Positions 6,885 through 13,422 of a stretch of DNA of 13,422 nucleotides are shown one piece after another (positions within the stretch are counted from its first letter, which is position 1; the number at the start of each line of letters is the position of its first letter). A model generated the notes under the pieces. The model was given only the letters and a program-made list of their open reading frames with translations. It did not search any database and had not been told where the DNA came from. Made by a program: the position numbers and the translations under genes. This DNA comes from a bacterium (GTDB lineage Bacteria; Babelota; Babeliae; Babelales; GCA-2401785). The DNA lies in assembly GCA_030629865.1 (NCBI GenBank), contig DAOVOC010000013.1, positions 1 to 13,422 on the forward strand, in the 5' to 3' direction.

Positions 6885-9140
6885 CTAAAATTTCACTCGC
6901 ATTTCTAACTCTCCACCAACATCACCGTGGGCCTGACGAGCAACTTTGAAACTTAAGTTATCTGTTAGCAAATATTCCATCTGAACAGATAGATCATCAG
7001 TATTCTTAAGCCCCTTGCGCAGCGATGCATAAAGCCCAGGTCCAACCTCTAAATCAACTGCTGCACCAAGCTGGCCAGAATCAGGATCTGCAAAATAAGG
7101 AAGTAAATGCAGTTTCTTAAATGGCTTTGTAAGCGCATGTGCCAATTTTCCAAGCCGCATTCCATTTCGCTCTTTTGGCATAACACTTCCAAGATGACTA
7201 ACAACAAGCCCTGGAAGCATGTGCGAAAATGATGAATGTTTTGCTCCTGATAGAAGAAGAGAAACAATTTGTTCTTCAGGCAAGTTTGGATATGAAGAAA
7301 GAGTAATATATGGATCATGCATTGAACCAGAAACATGTATAATAATTTCGTATTTTTTTACCCGGGCACATGCAACAACATCAACAATCGGATCCGCCGG
7401 TCTTGATGGGAAAAATTTTATTGTTCCACGTGTTATATCAAGATAATTTTCAAGAACCTGAAAAGCACCACCACAAATATTAACAACACCATCAACACAA
7501 ACATTGTGAATTTGATCATCGCAAAACATAGCTTTGACTCTAAAATTAATGTCCAAGCCAGCTTCAAATAATAGAGAATCTATTTGCACAGCCTCTCGTG
7601 ATTTTAAAACAACATCAAGCTTGACTCCATCACCCTTCTTAAGAGCACGATCAACAGCTAAAAATGCAGGATACGGACCATGGTTAAGTCCTCTTCCTTT
7701 ATATTTTGATTTGTCTAAAATCAACGCACCTTTTAAAATAGCCGATTTGCCATACTCTTTGTTCAAATGCATTTTTCCCGATGCAATCGCATAAAGATCA
7801 CTTTTGTAATGCAACAAACATTTATTTAAAGCAAATGGCATTTGCACTCTTTGAAAATGATTATTTTCATCGTACTCACATATAAGTTCTGGCACATCAA
7901 TCGATCCATGCAAAAAATCACACACAACATTTTTACAAGTGAGTTTTTTATTTACGTGGGATAAAGCAAAACTTCCACAAAGTTTTTGCAAAGGATTGCA
8001 GCCCCCTTTTGACATTAGCATGGCATCACAAAGCTTAATATTGCCTTCTATTTTTTCTCCACATGATGTCAAATCAACATCAAATCGTAGTCTGCCGGCA
8101 TCTCCAATAATCTTTTTTGCAACACGCCTGTGCAAGCAGCTCTTAATAACATCACAATCAACAAAACCAATAATCTTTTTTGTGTTTTCTTCAGCCCTTT
8201 TTACAAAAAATTTGGTATCACCATTTTTTCTAAGAATAAAGTTTTTTAGTCCAACTCCATATTGCCCGCAATTAACTTCTGCCGAAAAATTCAAAATACC
8301 AGAACTTCCACCTACAAAAAGTTTTTTCTCTTTAAAAAACCAATTGCCATTCCACACACCTTTTTTGTTATTCTTTGCACCATTTCTTTCTGTTTTTATG
8401 CAATATGTACCAACAAAAGCCTCTCCTGGCTTAAAAGCGCCTGCAAGTTCAACCGAACGCGAAAGAACGGAAAATGCAATCCACTCCGGCAAAGATAGTG
8501 GTGTAAAATTGGAAATATTAAAATTAACAAAGCCGGATTTAACACCAAACAGTGCATCGCCAACAAACTGCCCAAGCTTTGACATGTCCACTAAAAAATT
8601 AATTTTCAAACAACGCCTCGTAGCCTGAAGTGCAAATGAAGCCCCAAATATATCACCGATTTTTAAGCTTCCTTTTATAGTCCCCTTACAAACCAACGCT
8701 CCATTTTCCCAATTACCATGCCCTTTTAAACGCAAAGGACCAATGGCATAAGCCGGAACATTGTAAAGCTCTAAAGCTGAAGCAGCGACACTACCATCAA
8801 AATCAATCTGTGTTTTATTTCGCACCACATCAAGCACAAATGCATCATCATACGTTTTTATTTTCGCAGCCCCCAATTTAAAACCAACCTGACCACAACA
8901 TTCAAATTCAATGGGCTTTTCCGCCAAGTCATATAAAGAAAAAGTGCACCGTCCTGCAATTAAAGGCTCTTTCCAATTCATAAGGCCACAAAAATTTGGT
9001 TGAATCCGCCAACTATTAATTTTTATACCGCGTGAAGCAAGCCAAGGATTGACTACCAAAGGCACAATAAAAACAAAAATACCAACAAACACAAATGATA
9101 AAAAAAATATAAAAATGATGTTTCTGACTGCTTTCTTCAC
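6885..9140 (-). CDS. tamB: TamB-like translocation/assembly protein (DUF490 C-terminal domain)
   Basis: TamB proteins are long periplasm-spanning beta-taco proteins anchored in the inner membrane. They assist outer-membrane protein insertion and are implicated in phospholipid transport. This 751-residue product has an N-terminal membrane anchor (about 7-31) followed by long beta-rich sequence. The C-terminal signature lies at about 565-633: NYLDITRGTIKFF, PADPIVDVVA, YEIIIHVSGSMHDPYITLSS, and LPEEQIVSLLLSGA. It ends in beta strands with a terminal Phe (LEMRVKF), as in outer-membrane-associated partners. It is shorter than E. coli TamB (about 1,260 residues), as in many non-proteobacterial versions. 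Translation starts at GTG 9140, supported by GAGGG at 9150-9146. No tamA or bamA gene is adjacent, although such a partner is usual. The M23 gene follows. Confidence 0.85.
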   Translation of the reverse strand: MKKAVRNIIFIFFLSFVFVGIFVFIVPLVVNPWLASRGIKINSWRIQPNFCGLMNWKEPLIAGRCTFSLYDLAEKPIEFECCGQVGFKLGAAKIKTYDDAFVLDVVRNKTQIDFDGSVAASALELYNVPAYAIGPLRLKGHGNWENGALVCKGTIKGSLKIGDIFGASFALQATRRCLKINFLVDMSKLGQFVGDALFGVKSGFVNFNISNFTPLSLPEWIAFSVLSRSVELAGAFKPGEAFVGTYCIKTERNGAKNNKKGVWNGNWFFKEKKLFVGGSSGILNFSAEVNCGQYGVGLKNFILRKNGDTKFFVKRAEENTKKIIGFVDCDVIKSCLHRRVAKKIIGDAGRLRFDVDLTSCGEKIEGNIKLCDAMLMSKGGCNPLQKLCGSFALSHVNKKLTCKNVVCDFLHGSIDVPELICEYDENNHFQRVQMPFALNKCLLHYKSDLYAIASGKMHLNKEYGKSAILKGALILDKSKYKGRGLNHGPYPAFLAVDRALKKGDGVKLDVVLKSREAVQIDSLLFEAGLDINFRVKAMFCDDQIHNVCVDGVVNICGGAFQVLENYLDITRGTIKFFPSRPADPIVDVVACARVKKYEIIIHVSGSMHDPYITLSSYPNLPEEQIVSLLLSGAKHSSFSHMLPGLVVSHLGSVMPKERNGMRLGKLAHALTKPFKKLHLLPYFADPDSGQLGAAVDLEVGPGLYASLRKGLKNTDDLSVQMEYLLTDNLSFKVARQAHGDVGGELEMRVKF

Positions 9141-9255
9141 CCACTCCCTCCACTTCTAAAAAAGGTGAGCGCCTCATCAACTCTACTGACTGGCAATAGT
9201 GAGCTCAAGAAAAAATATGTATAATGAAAAACCTTTAATACAGCTTTTTTAATGA

Positions 9256-9285
9256 TGTCACTCCGGACTTTAACCCGGAGTCCAG
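9256..9285 (-). repeat. REP-like palindromic element, copy 1
   Basis: Read on the minus strand it starts CTGGA and ends TGACA, like copy 2. The stem ACTCCGG (9260-9266) pairs with CCGGAGT (9275-9281) around an 8-nt loop. With copy 2, about 60 bp away in the opposite orientation, it forms a typical paired REP arrangement. Very similar CTGGATCCC...GGGATGACA palindromes are, from general knowledge, common intergenic repeats in several bacterial groups. Confidence 0.75.
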
Positions 9286-9347
9286 AGAAATTTTTCTAGT
9301 TAAGACAATACTGAATTTTAAATGTGATTTTGAAAATCAAAGTGCTA

Positions 9348-9376
9348 CTGGATCCCAGGTCAAGCCTGGGATGACA
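9348..9376 (+). repeat. REP-like palindromic element, copy 2
   Basis: CTGGA at the left end and TGACA at the right end frame a perfect 8-bp stem, ATCCCAGG (9352-9359) with CCTGGGAT (9365-9372), around the loop TCAAG. It is the same family as copy 1 in the opposite orientation; the ends are identical and the stem bases have changed together, which indicates selection for pairing. Confidence 0.8.
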
Positions 9377-9433
9377 AATAGGCCGAATACTTGGAGGGCA
9401 AATTGACTTTCCTTCGTGTTTTTTATTTGTTGT

Positions 9434-9453
9434 TAAATCAATTATTAAACTAT
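9434..9453. repeat. 20-bp direct repeat, left copy
   Basis: TAAATCAATTATTAAACTAT occurs here and again, base for base, at 10501-10520 in the same orientation. This copy overlaps the stop codon of the Cys-rich protein gene. Flanking bases differ immediately outside the 20 bp. A perfect 20-mer is not expected by chance in 13 kb even in AT-rich DNA. Confidence 0.8.
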
Positions 9454-10247
9454 ACAGCAGCTTTTACTAATCCAATTTTGCTGCCCCAATTTCTCAAACG
9501 TTCTTCACCAATACAAAGTGCAGAAGTACCCAAAACAGTCACTACCAAACTAGAATAAAACAATTTGTTTTGTCCTAGTTTTTTAAGTTCACATAAAGTC
9601 TTTGCAAAAGCACTTTGTGGAGCTTCTTCAGATTTCCCATCTTTATCTTTTTTACCAAAGTTGGCTTTTCTTTGATCACGCTTTTGGTTCTTTTTATTTT
9701 CGTACAATTTTATCAAAAATGTTGCGGCCATAGCTGAAAAACCTAAAAGTGCACCACTACTTGTAAAGCAATTAAACATCGTGCAAATACACACTCTCTG
9801 TCTAGCGAAACTTTCACAAGCATTTATTTTTCTTTTTAAAGCCCTGAACTCTTTCGAATCCTTATTAAAATGAAAGTACATCTTTGAGGAGGAACACGCA
9901 CAAATACCCTTTTCCTTTTTGTATATAGAAAATCTATCACTAGTTGGCAAAGAACAATTTGTTTTAAAGTGATAGACAACAAAACCAGATGGCTTACCAT
10001 CCGACCGTTCATGTTTTTTGATCATTAAGTCCCAGTAGGTGGGACTTCCGTCTAATCCTTCACAGCTACTTTTAAGCATAATTGGATCAGATTTGGTATC
10101 TGGCACTATTCCATCTTCATCCCAATAGGCCAGTGCATCGCGAATAATTTGCTTATCCAACAAGCACATATCATCTTGCGCAACGCCCCTAAGTCCGAAA
10201 CCAACAACCACAGCAACAATCAAAAATAATTTTACACTATTTTGCAT
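9450..10247 (-). CDS. Cys-rich exported membrane protein, unknown function
   Basis: This 265-residue protein is not recognised. A signal peptide covers residues 1-23 (cleavage after GVA is plausible). A periplasmic-type domain (about 24-162) holds nine of eleven cysteines, including CAC at 116-118 and a CxC plus C cluster at 153-160, suggesting disulfides. A first hydrophobic helix lies at about 165-181. It is followed by a very basic hydrophilic stretch (about 183-212, rich in Lys, Arg, Gln and Asp) and a second helix (about 231-246). A hairpin in the inner membrane with the basic loop in the cytoplasm would fit. The start is set at ATG 10247 because AAGGA ends 10 nt upstream and the signal peptide begins right there; a GTG at 10268 has no ribosome site. 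The gene lies between two exact 20-bp direct repeats, so it may be a transferred or duplicated cassette. Confidence 0.75.
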   Translation of the reverse strand: MQNSVKLFLIVAVVVGFGLRGVAQDDMCLLDKQIIRDALAYWDEDGIVPDTKSDPIMLKSSCEGLDGSPTYWDLMIKKHERSDGKPSGFVVYHFKTNCSLPTSDRFSIYKKEKGICACSSSKMYFHFNKDSKEFRALKRKINACESFARQRVCICTMFNCFTSSGALLGFSAMAATFLIKLYENKKNQKRDQRKANFGKKDKDGKSEEAPQSAFAKTLCELKKLGQNKLFYSSLVVTVLGTSALCIGEERLRNWGSKIGLVKAAV

Positions 10248-10387
10248 GTGATTACTTTCCTTCCACACGATTCATATCCAAAACACATAGTTCATAGTCG
10301 CACCAACGGAAAAACAACAAATCGCATTCAAAAAGTCACATTTTTGAGTTTTTTTGGCGTTGTTGCACAACTCAATCTTTTCCAATT

Positions 10388-10441
10388 TGTTATCCCAGCC
10401 GGCGCCTGTCCCAGACCACGATCTGGAGCGGTGGAATCCAG
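10388..10441 (-). repeat. Longer mosaic relative of the REP-like elements
   Basis: In plus orientation this 54-bp GC-rich element starts TGTTATCCCAG and ends AATCCAG, the same end pattern as copy 1 (TGTCACTCC...TCCAG), but with a longer interior. An inner hairpin pairs CCAGA (10411-10415) with TCTGG (10422-10426) around CCACGA. It stands out from AT-rich surroundings. A 78-codon frame running through it is judged spurious. The rest of the 10248-10537 spacer has no convincing gene. Confidence 0.55.
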
Positions 10442-10500
10442 GCCACAAAAACTTTGCAAAAAGTAATCTATTGTAAACAAAGTTCCTAGAAACGAAGACG

Positions 10501-10520
10501 TAAATCAATTATTAAACTAT
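10501..10520. repeat. 20-bp direct repeat, right copy
   Basis: Exact second copy of the 20-mer at 9434-9453, 1,067 bp away in the same orientation. It lies 17 nt beyond the stop codon of gspE in that gene's reading direction, so both copies sit at the 3' ends of minus-strand genes. Confidence 0.8.
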
Positions 10521-10537
10521 GCCAGTTTTTCGTAGTT

Positions 10538-12241
10538 TCATTCCTCTACGAAAGCATCAACATACGAAACTGCAAGCACTTCTTCGATTGTAGTCCAACC
10601 TTCTTGAATGCACCTCAAACCATCTGCAGCCAATTCTTTCATCCCACGTCCAAGCGCATGTTGTCGTATTAAAGAGGCATCCACGCGCTGTACAATCAAA
10701 CTGGCCATAGTGTCATCAACATTCATAACTTCAAAAATCGCCATTCGCCCTTTGTAGCCAGTGTTTAAACATTCTTCACACCCAACGGCTCTGAAAAAGA
10801 TCATTTTTTTCGCTTTTAGTGCAGAAATACCAAGCTTTGCTAGCATCTGTGGAGATGGACAATATTGCTCCTTGCATGCATCGCACAAAATACGCACAAG
10901 TCGCTGTGCAATGACACAAATAAGTGACGAAGACACCAAAAATGGTTCAACTCCCATATCAATTAAACGTGTAATTGTTGATGGAGCATCGTTTGTATGG
11001 ATTGTGCTTAACACCAAGTGACCTGTTAAAGCTGCCTGAGTTGCAATCTGAGCAGTCTCGCCGTCACGAATTTCACCAATCAAAGCCATGTCCGGATCTT
11101 GACGCAAAATAGAACGCAAAGCACTAGCAAAAGTTAGCCCAGCCTTTTCGTTTACTTGTACTTGGCTAATGCCATTTATGGTGTATTCAACAGGGTCTTC
11201 CACCGTAATAATATTTCTTTCTTTGTTATTTAGCCGCTTAAGAATCGAATACAAAGTTGTCGTTTTACCAGAACCAGTCGGTCCACTAACCAATATAATC
11301 CCGTAGGGACGTGATGTTGCCGAAGTTATTAAATCATAATTCAGCTCGCTCATCTTTAAAGACTCAAGGTCATTTGCCCCTTTGGATTTATCTAAAATAC
11401 GCATTGAAACACGTTCACCAAAATTACATGGCAATATTGAAACACGAAGATCGATTGTTTTTTCTGCCACACGAACCTGAATTCTACCATCCTGAGGCAC
11501 TCGTTTTTCTGCAATATTGAGGTTCGACATAATTTTTAGACGCGAAACAATCGCACCATGATATCGTTTTGGCGGAAGCAGCATCTGATGCATAACACCG
11601 TCAATTCGATAGCGTACAGAGAGCTCTTTTTCGAATGGTTCGATGTGGATATCAGAGGCTCCGTCTTTGACGGCCTGGAAGATTATATGGTTAACCAACT
11701 TAACAATCGGCGCATCATTGGCCATATCCATGAGGTCTTTTTCCTCAATGGACTCCAAATCAAACTCTTCCTCTTCCTCGTCCTTAAGCTCTTCCATCAT
11801 CTGTTTGCCAGTATCAAACGGATAATATTTATTAATTGCATCCATAATCACTGGCTTGGGAGCAACTGCATGAGCAACGCCATCTGGAATAAGAAGCGCA
11901 ATATCATCTAAAGGCTGCAGATCACGCGGATTAGAAGTAAGAACGGTCGGCTTTCCATCAAGCATGAGTGGGATTATTACATGCCGACGCAAAAACTGAA
12001 ATGAAACCTTGCCCAGTATCACCTGATCAACCATATTCTCTAAAATCCGCTCCACAAACGGAATTTCTAATTGAACAGCCAACGCGCGAGCAATATCCTC
12101 TTGCAAAGCTAGTTTGCGTTCCAATAAAACTCGACTCAATGGTTGCTTTAAACGCTGTGATTCATGGATAACATCTTCAAGTTGCTCTGGAGTAATTGTG
12201 CCCCAGCTAACAAGCATTTCGCCTATTTTTTCTTCAAACAT
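10538..12241 (-). CDS. gspE: Type II secretion ATPase GspE (GspE/PilB family)
   Basis: GspE is the hexameric cytoplasmic ATPase that powers type II secretion; close relatives (PilB) extend type IV pili. The 567-residue product has an N-terminal MshEN/GspE-N domain (about 5-150), an acidic linker (about 151-169) and the ATPase core. Walker A GPTGSGKT is at 320-327, the Asp box ITVEDPVEY at 345-353, Walker B RQDPDMALIGEIRD at 380-393, and the His box TGHLVLSTIHTND at 406-418. Zinc-binding cysteines are C453/C456 and C488/C491. RLIDMGVEPFLVSSSL resembles GspE more than PilB, but with no gsp or pil neighbours the PilB role cannot be excluded. The start region reads ATG GTG ATG directly after TAGGAG; only the third codon (12241) has proper 6-nt spacing, so it is chosen over 12247. 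All catalytic motifs are intact. Confidence 0.92.
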   Translation of the reverse strand: MFEEKIGEMLVSWGTITPEQLEDVIHESQRLKQPLSRVLLERKLALQEDIARALAVQLEIPFVERILENMVDQVILGKVSFQFLRRHVIIPLMLDGKPTVLTSNPRDLQPLDDIALLIPDGVAHAVAPKPVIMDAINKYYPFDTGKQMMEELKDEEEEEFDLESIEEKDLMDMANDAPIVKLVNHIIFQAVKDGASDIHIEPFEKELSVRYRIDGVMHQMLLPPKRYHGAIVSRLKIMSNLNIAEKRVPQDGRIQVRVAEKTIDLRVSILPCNFGERVSMRILDKSKGANDLESLKMSELNYDLITSATSRPYGIILVSGPTGSGKTTTLYSILKRLNNKERNIITVEDPVEYTINGISQVQVNEKAGLTFASALRSILRQDPDMALIGEIRDGETAQIATQAALTGHLVLSTIHTNDAPSTITRLIDMGVEPFLVSSSLICVIAQRLVRILCDACKEQYCPSPQMLAKLGISALKAKKMIFFRAVGCEECLNTGYKGRMAIFEVMNVDDTMASLIVQRVDASLIRQHALGRGMKELAADGLRCIQEGWTTIEEVLAVSYVDAFVEE

Positions 12242-12429
12242 CACCATCTCCTACACAACAAAATTGAGGTAACCCAGAATAACAAGGCTTTAGTAAGGGT
12301 TCCAGCACCTTAAACTATTATTTCTATTTATCACTCCAAACCCACAAAAACTTGTTTTTTCTGCTCTTTTTTTGACAGGCTGTATTTTTGTTAAAAAACG
12401 TTAATACTTAAAGTCCCAAAGATTGTAAA

Positions 12430-12452
12430 AAAGACCCACAAAATGGGTTTTT
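12430..12452 (+). terminator. Terminator-like hairpin in the leader of the 271-residue protein gene
   Basis: ACCCA (12434-12438) pairs with TGGGT (12444-12448) around CAAAA. A G-T wobble and A-T pairs extend the stem, and a run of five T ends it. It lies only 17 nt before the ATG at 12470, leaving no room for a promoter in between. It could be an attenuator of that gene. The opposite strand also has a hairpin followed by T-rich sequence, so a bidirectional terminator is possible. The stem is short. Confidence 0.4.
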
Positions 12453-12469
12453 ACATTAAAGGTATAAAA

Positions 12470-13285
12470 ATGAACATCTTTAAAAGATTAATAAATATAT
12501 TTGGCGCACTTATTCTTTCCGCCTCACTAGCCGCTACAACAATTATTAATGAAGATGAAAAATGGTTGTTCATAGAGCAAATGGTTCCTTCAAACAGAAC
12601 GGCCAACCTCGTCGACAACCTTTTATCTGCAGCTGGCGGCATAACAGGCTACTTCACAGGCTACTATGCAGGAAAATTAATCGCGTGCAAATCAACAAAA
12701 AGCAAAATAACAGACTCTGATGGACCACTTATTTGGAACACCCTATGGGAGGCCATAACTTATATAAAACGACAACCAGGCAATCCTGATGAAAACTTCT
12801 TTAGAAAAGATAGTGCCGCATACAAATTTGGACAAGCCTGGAAAAAAGATGGTCAAAAAGGAATCCTTTCAGTTCAATTATCCCAAACGTTAAGTTCTCT
12901 TGCAGGAGCACCATTTGGAATGTGGGGCACAAGATATCTAGTAAAATTTTATAGAAGCTGGCAAGATGTAAAAATTGCTAGAAAAATTTTAAAATTCACA
13001 CCAACAGAACTTTCTGAACAATTTCCAGCAGAAATCTGCAAAATCATCTCTGAGTATCGAGGAATTGGCGAACAATTACCTATGACTGATGGCGCAGAAA
13101 TGATCAAACGTATCAAAAGCGCTGTTAAGCGACATGTAGTCTGGACACGCAACATTCTTAAAAAAATTATGCCTATCGGTAAAACTCAAAATATTAATCT
13201 AGAAACGAAAACAAAATTAGCAAATATACAAATAACTCAGTCAAAAAACCCACCTGCTAAAAATCCCAGAATAACCCAAGCTTAA
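12470..13285 (+). CDS. Exported protein with glycine zipper, unknown function
   Basis: I do not recognise this 271-residue protein. A signal peptide occupies residues 1-21 (MNIFKRLIN basic start, hydrophobic core, AA cleavage area). A membrane-compatible segment at about 53-72 carries glycines at 56, 60, 64 and 68, a GxxxGxxxGxxxG zipper that usually packs helices tightly in membranes. A second small-residue stretch, SLAGAPFGMWG (143-153), again has GxxxG. The C-terminal third is hydrophilic, helical and basic, ending in an Asn/Lys/Pro-rich tail. The start is set at ATG 12470 because AAAGG lies 7 nt upstream; the earlier in-frame ATG at 12443 falls inside a terminator-like hairpin and has no ribosome site. 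It diverges from gspE and precedes tRNA-Phe. Confidence 0.75.
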   Translation: MNIFKRLINIFGALILSASLAATTIINEDEKWLFIEQMVPSNRTANLVDNLLSAAGGITGYFTGYYAGKLIACKSTKSKITDSDGPLIWNTLWEAITYIKRQPGNPDENFFRKDSAAYKFGQAWKKDGQKGILSVQLSQTLSSLAGAPFGMWGTRYLVKFYRSWQDVKIARKILKFTPTELSEQFPAEICKIISEYRGIGEQLPMTDGAEMIKRIKSAVKRHVVWTRNILKKIMPIGKTQNINLETKTKLANIQITQSKNPPAKNPRITQA

Positions 13286-13292
13286 TCAGTAG

Positions 13293-13321
13293 TTGACATG
13301 GGTTTTCCCCAGGTGTAGCCT
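13293..13321 (+). promoter_or_regulatory. Candidate tRNA-Phe promoter
   Basis: A perfect TTGACA (13293-13298) is followed after 17 nt by TAGCCT (13316-13321), which matches only 3 of 6 consensus bases. The position, about 27 nt before the tRNA 5' end, suits a tRNA promoter. The GC-rich stretch between -10 and the start region could be a stringent discriminator, which is inference. Confidence 0.35.
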
Positions 13322-13347
13322 CGTTGTTGCATAAGGATTTACGACAT

Positions 13348-13422
13348 GCCGGGGTAGCTCAGTGGTAGAGCAGAAGACTGAAAATCTTCGTGTCGGTGGT
13401 TCAATTCCGCCCCTCGGCACCA
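13348..13422 (+). tRNA. tRNA-Phe (anticodon GAA)
   Basis: A complete 75-nt cloverleaf is visible. The acceptor stem GCCGGGG (13348-13354) pairs with CCTCGGC (13412-13418) with one G-T pair. The D stem is GCTC/GAGC (13357-13360 with 13368-13371). The anticodon stem GAAGA/TCTTC (13373-13377 with 13385-13389) frames loop CTGAAAA with anticodon GAA at 13380-13382. The variable loop has 5 nt, and the T stem GGTGG/CCGCC frames a TTCAATT loop. The discriminator is A and the CCA end is encoded. GAA reads both Phe codons. Confidence 0.97.

Larger units (their letters stand above)
9141..9449. other. Intergenic region upstream of tamB carrying paired REP-like repeats
   Basis: This 309-bp stretch lies between tamB and the Cys-rich membrane protein gene. 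It holds no convincing ORF. It contains two REP-like palindromes in opposite orientation (9256-9285 and 9348-9376), the left copy of a 20-bp direct repeat (9434-9453) and the tamB ribosome site next to 9140. I could not identify a convincing tamB promoter, although transcription of tamB must either start here or read through from upstream. Confidence 0.7.

Noticed and set aside
7939..8628. 229-codon open frame on the plus strand inside tamB
   Set aside because: It is antisense to a well-supported tamB frame, has no family resemblance and no ribosome site, and its composition mirrors the opposite strand.
10450..10484. Inverted repeat AACTTTG/CAAAGTT after gspE as a terminator
   Set aside because: The stem is only 7 AT-rich pairs with a loop above 20 nt and a weak T-run, too poor to call.
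10272..10508. 78-codon minus-strand open frame between gspE and the Cys-rich gene
   Set aside because: It runs straight through the GC-rich repeat element and has no ribosome site; the predicted peptide is typical of translated REP DNA.
12372..12407. TTGACA at 12372 with TAATAC at 12402 as a promoter for the 271-residue gene
   Set aside because: The spacing is 24 nt, far from the 16-18 nt needed, and no acceptable -10 box occurs at the right distance. It is mentioned only as context.
4974..13285. Paralogy between the 212-residue and 271-residue exported proteins
   Set aside because: Both have a signal peptide and helical body, but no aligned motif or shared cysteine or glycine pattern could be found by eye.
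13273..13304. AACCCA/TGGGTT inverted repeat after the 271-residue gene as a terminator
   Set aside because: The 6-bp stem has a 20-nt loop and no T-run; it also overlaps the candidate tRNA promoter.

Overview
The window reads as a compact chromosomal segment of a low-GC (high-30s percent by eye) Gram-negative bacterium. It encodes a lipid II flippase (murJ), an M23-type cell-wall hydrolase, a TamB-like envelope protein, a type II secretion/type IV pilus ATPase (gspE-like) and several secreted or membrane proteins that I do not recognise. The envelope set implies both peptidoglycan and an outer membrane. The mix of ordinary housekeeping genes with orphan signal-peptide proteins, low GC and REP-like palindromes suggests a host-associated lineage such as Candidatus Dependentiae (TM6/Babeliae). 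That placement is an impression from gene style, not something the sequence proves.

Layout. The 5' end of uvrB (minus, 1-402, cut by the window edge) diverges from a plus-strand pair: murJ (525-2153) and, 9 nt later, an 899-residue secreted propeller-like protein (2163-4862). A separate 212-residue membrane protein follows (4974-5612). It meets the next minus-strand gene tail to tail with a 4-nt overlap. The minus-strand block then runs, in transcription order, gspE (12241-10538), a Cys-rich two-helix membrane protein (10247-9450), tamB (9140-6885) and an M23 peptidase (6817-5609). A plus-strand gene for a 271-residue exported protein with a glycine zipper (12470-13285) diverges from gspE. 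The window ends exactly at the CCA of a tRNA-Phe(GAA) gene (13348-13422).

Repeats. A face-to-face pair of REP-like palindromes lies upstream of tamB (9256-9285 and 9348-9376), and a longer mosaic relative lies at 10388-10441. A perfect 20-bp direct repeat (9434-9453 and 10501-10520) brackets the Cys-rich gene, which makes that roughly 1-kb unit look like an inserted or duplicated cassette.

How the genes fit together. murJ supplies lipid II to the periplasm, the M23 enzyme trims peptidoglycan, TamB-like proteins support outer-membrane assembly, and GspE powers export or pilus assembly through the envelope. The four orphan exported proteins probably act in the same compartment. I see no CRISPR array, transposase, phage gene or recognisable defence system. 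The best candidates for new biology are the murJ-coupled 899-residue protein, the repeat-bracketed Cys-rich gene, and the glycine-zipper protein preceded by a terminator-like hairpin.
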